Positions 63,180-64,000 of a DNA stretch of 64,000 nucleotides are shown here, in pieces. Position numbers and translations under genes: made by a program. The number at the start of each line of letters is the position of its first letter. Position 1 is the stretch's first letter. Source of the DNA: Rhizomys pruinosus (lineage: Eukaryota; Chordata; Mammalia; Rodentia; Spalacidae); contig VZQC01009966.1 of NCBI GenBank assembly GCA_009823505.1, positions 151,620 to 215,619 of the forward strand, written 5' to 3'. The notes under the pieces are model-generated. The model worked only from the letters and a program-made list of their open reading frames with translations, was not told the DNA's origin and searched no databases.

Positions 63180-63530
63180 GCACTCACCCTGTCTGGATCT
63201 TCCTGTACTGGCCTCCATGATACAGCCTGGGTAGTCCAACAATGGCAGTCTGTGCTCTGATAAGGCTGAAATCCCTGTAGCAGCTCAGTCCACGAGCTGG
63301 GTATCTTAGTAGTCCCCATCTGGCATTGAAGGTTTGGAGGATTCTTGGCGAGACATGAGTCTTCAGTCTATATTGGAGGGTTAAAAAGCTGTGTCTCATG
63401 TCTTTTAAGAGTGGCAAAACCAGTGGCAGCCACAGAGTAGATGCACTTGCCAGTAAGAATTAAAGACAGGCCAACAACAGTGCCCTCTCTTTTTTCTTTT
63501 TGTCTTTTTACTAAGATCTCAAGTTTTATA
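63180..63530 (+). mobile_element. Family C rodent repeat
   Basis: GGGTAGTCCAACAATGGCAG, CAGCTCAGTCCACGAGCTGG and GATGCACTTGCCAGTAAG. Confidence 0.6.
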
Positions 63531-64000
63531 TCTGAAGTACAATTTCTCTGGCCTTACTGATTATTTATTTCTGGTATTACTTTCCTTTTGGATGCTTAAG
63601 GCCACACAGTTAGCCTAGATTAACCAAGGTTTTTGTTTTCTTGAGGTCAGTTGAGGATCCGGTCCTCAGGGGTCTCTCAGGGTTTTTTTTTTTTGGAGGG
63701 AGAGGGTGGAAGTCCCTGGCTCCTCTCACCTTTTCATTCACCAGTTCCATCCACTCAAGAACAAAATCAGGTCTTGCTAGACCAGGCTTCCTTTTCTGAA
63801 GCACGAGTAGACTTTCCTCTTTCTAGACTGGACACTGGCTGAAGTCCCATTAGTGGATTTCCAAGACTTCCCTGAACAGGAAGACTGGTGACCCACATTT
63901 GCAGGACATTTCAAGAGATGCCCCCATGCATAGTCCCCTAAGACTTGGTTGACATCTGATAGCAAGGAACAAAGTTATCCCTTTGGTCCATCAGCCAAAT
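63531..64000. other. No gene recognised
   Basis: Two minus-strand frames of 62-64 codons have no recognisable family. The window ends here. Confidence 0.45.

Overview
The window is repeat-dense nuclear DNA from a muroid rodent. The species cannot be named from the sequence. Rodent-restricted retroposons cover most of it: B1, B2/B3, ID and B4 SINEs, L1 and Lx-like LINEs, and rodent LTR-type repeats, with a few older mammalian relics (MIR, MER5, L1M). I found no functional protein-coding gene, no RNA gene and no CpG island. The only gene-derived sequences are four dead copies: RPL35A (3026-3354, +), COX4I1 (17218-17622, -), LYRM2 (26639-27503, +) and a piece of USP1 (about 50990-51287, +). L1 ORF1 and ORF2 remnants are also broken. 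The window is best read as intergenic or deep intronic sequence.

Layout. 1-5100: SINEs, a 139-base hairpin (581-719), an old L1, and the RPL35A retrocopy. 5100-12660: a left arm, a 2.3 kb polypurine array (7683-9977) and a right arm that repeats the left arm in reverse complement with many small insertions. This ends at a single N (12660) and is almost certainly a gap-fill placed on the wrong strand. 12661-15848: polypyrimidine tract and an L1 on the minus strand that keeps its 5' region, ORF1 and both ends of ORF2 but lacks the middle of ORF2. 15849-20160: SINEs and the COX4I1 retrocopy. 20160-22790: an Lx-like LINE. 22790-28780: nested SINEs, the LYRM2 retrocopy and an old L1. 28780-39580: medium-copy rodent repeats. 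39579-42248: an LTR-type element with two direct terminal repeats. 42250-48700: nested SINE, LINE and LTR insertions including a 5'-truncated L1 (45557-47564). 48700-54300: the USP1 fragment and large pyrimidine tracts. 54300-64000: SINEs, a solo LTR of the same type as at 39579, an Lx 3' end and two adjacent L1 3' ends.

Working names used below. 'Family A' is a roughly 360-base LTR-type repeat starting TGTATTAGTC and ending CCACCACA. 'Family B' is a rodent medium-copy repeat containing TTGTCAACTTGAC near its start and AAGTTGCTTTTGT near its end. 'Family C' contains TAGTCCAACAATGGC. 'Retroposon R' is an unassigned poly(A)-tailed family with four copies here. These are descriptive labels, not database names. 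SINE and LINE names are assigned from memory of consensus sequences; boundaries are usually good to about 10 bases, better where a target-site duplication (TSD) is given.

No set of genes works together here. What the sequence records is successive insertions, often into one another, plus at least one assembly fault.
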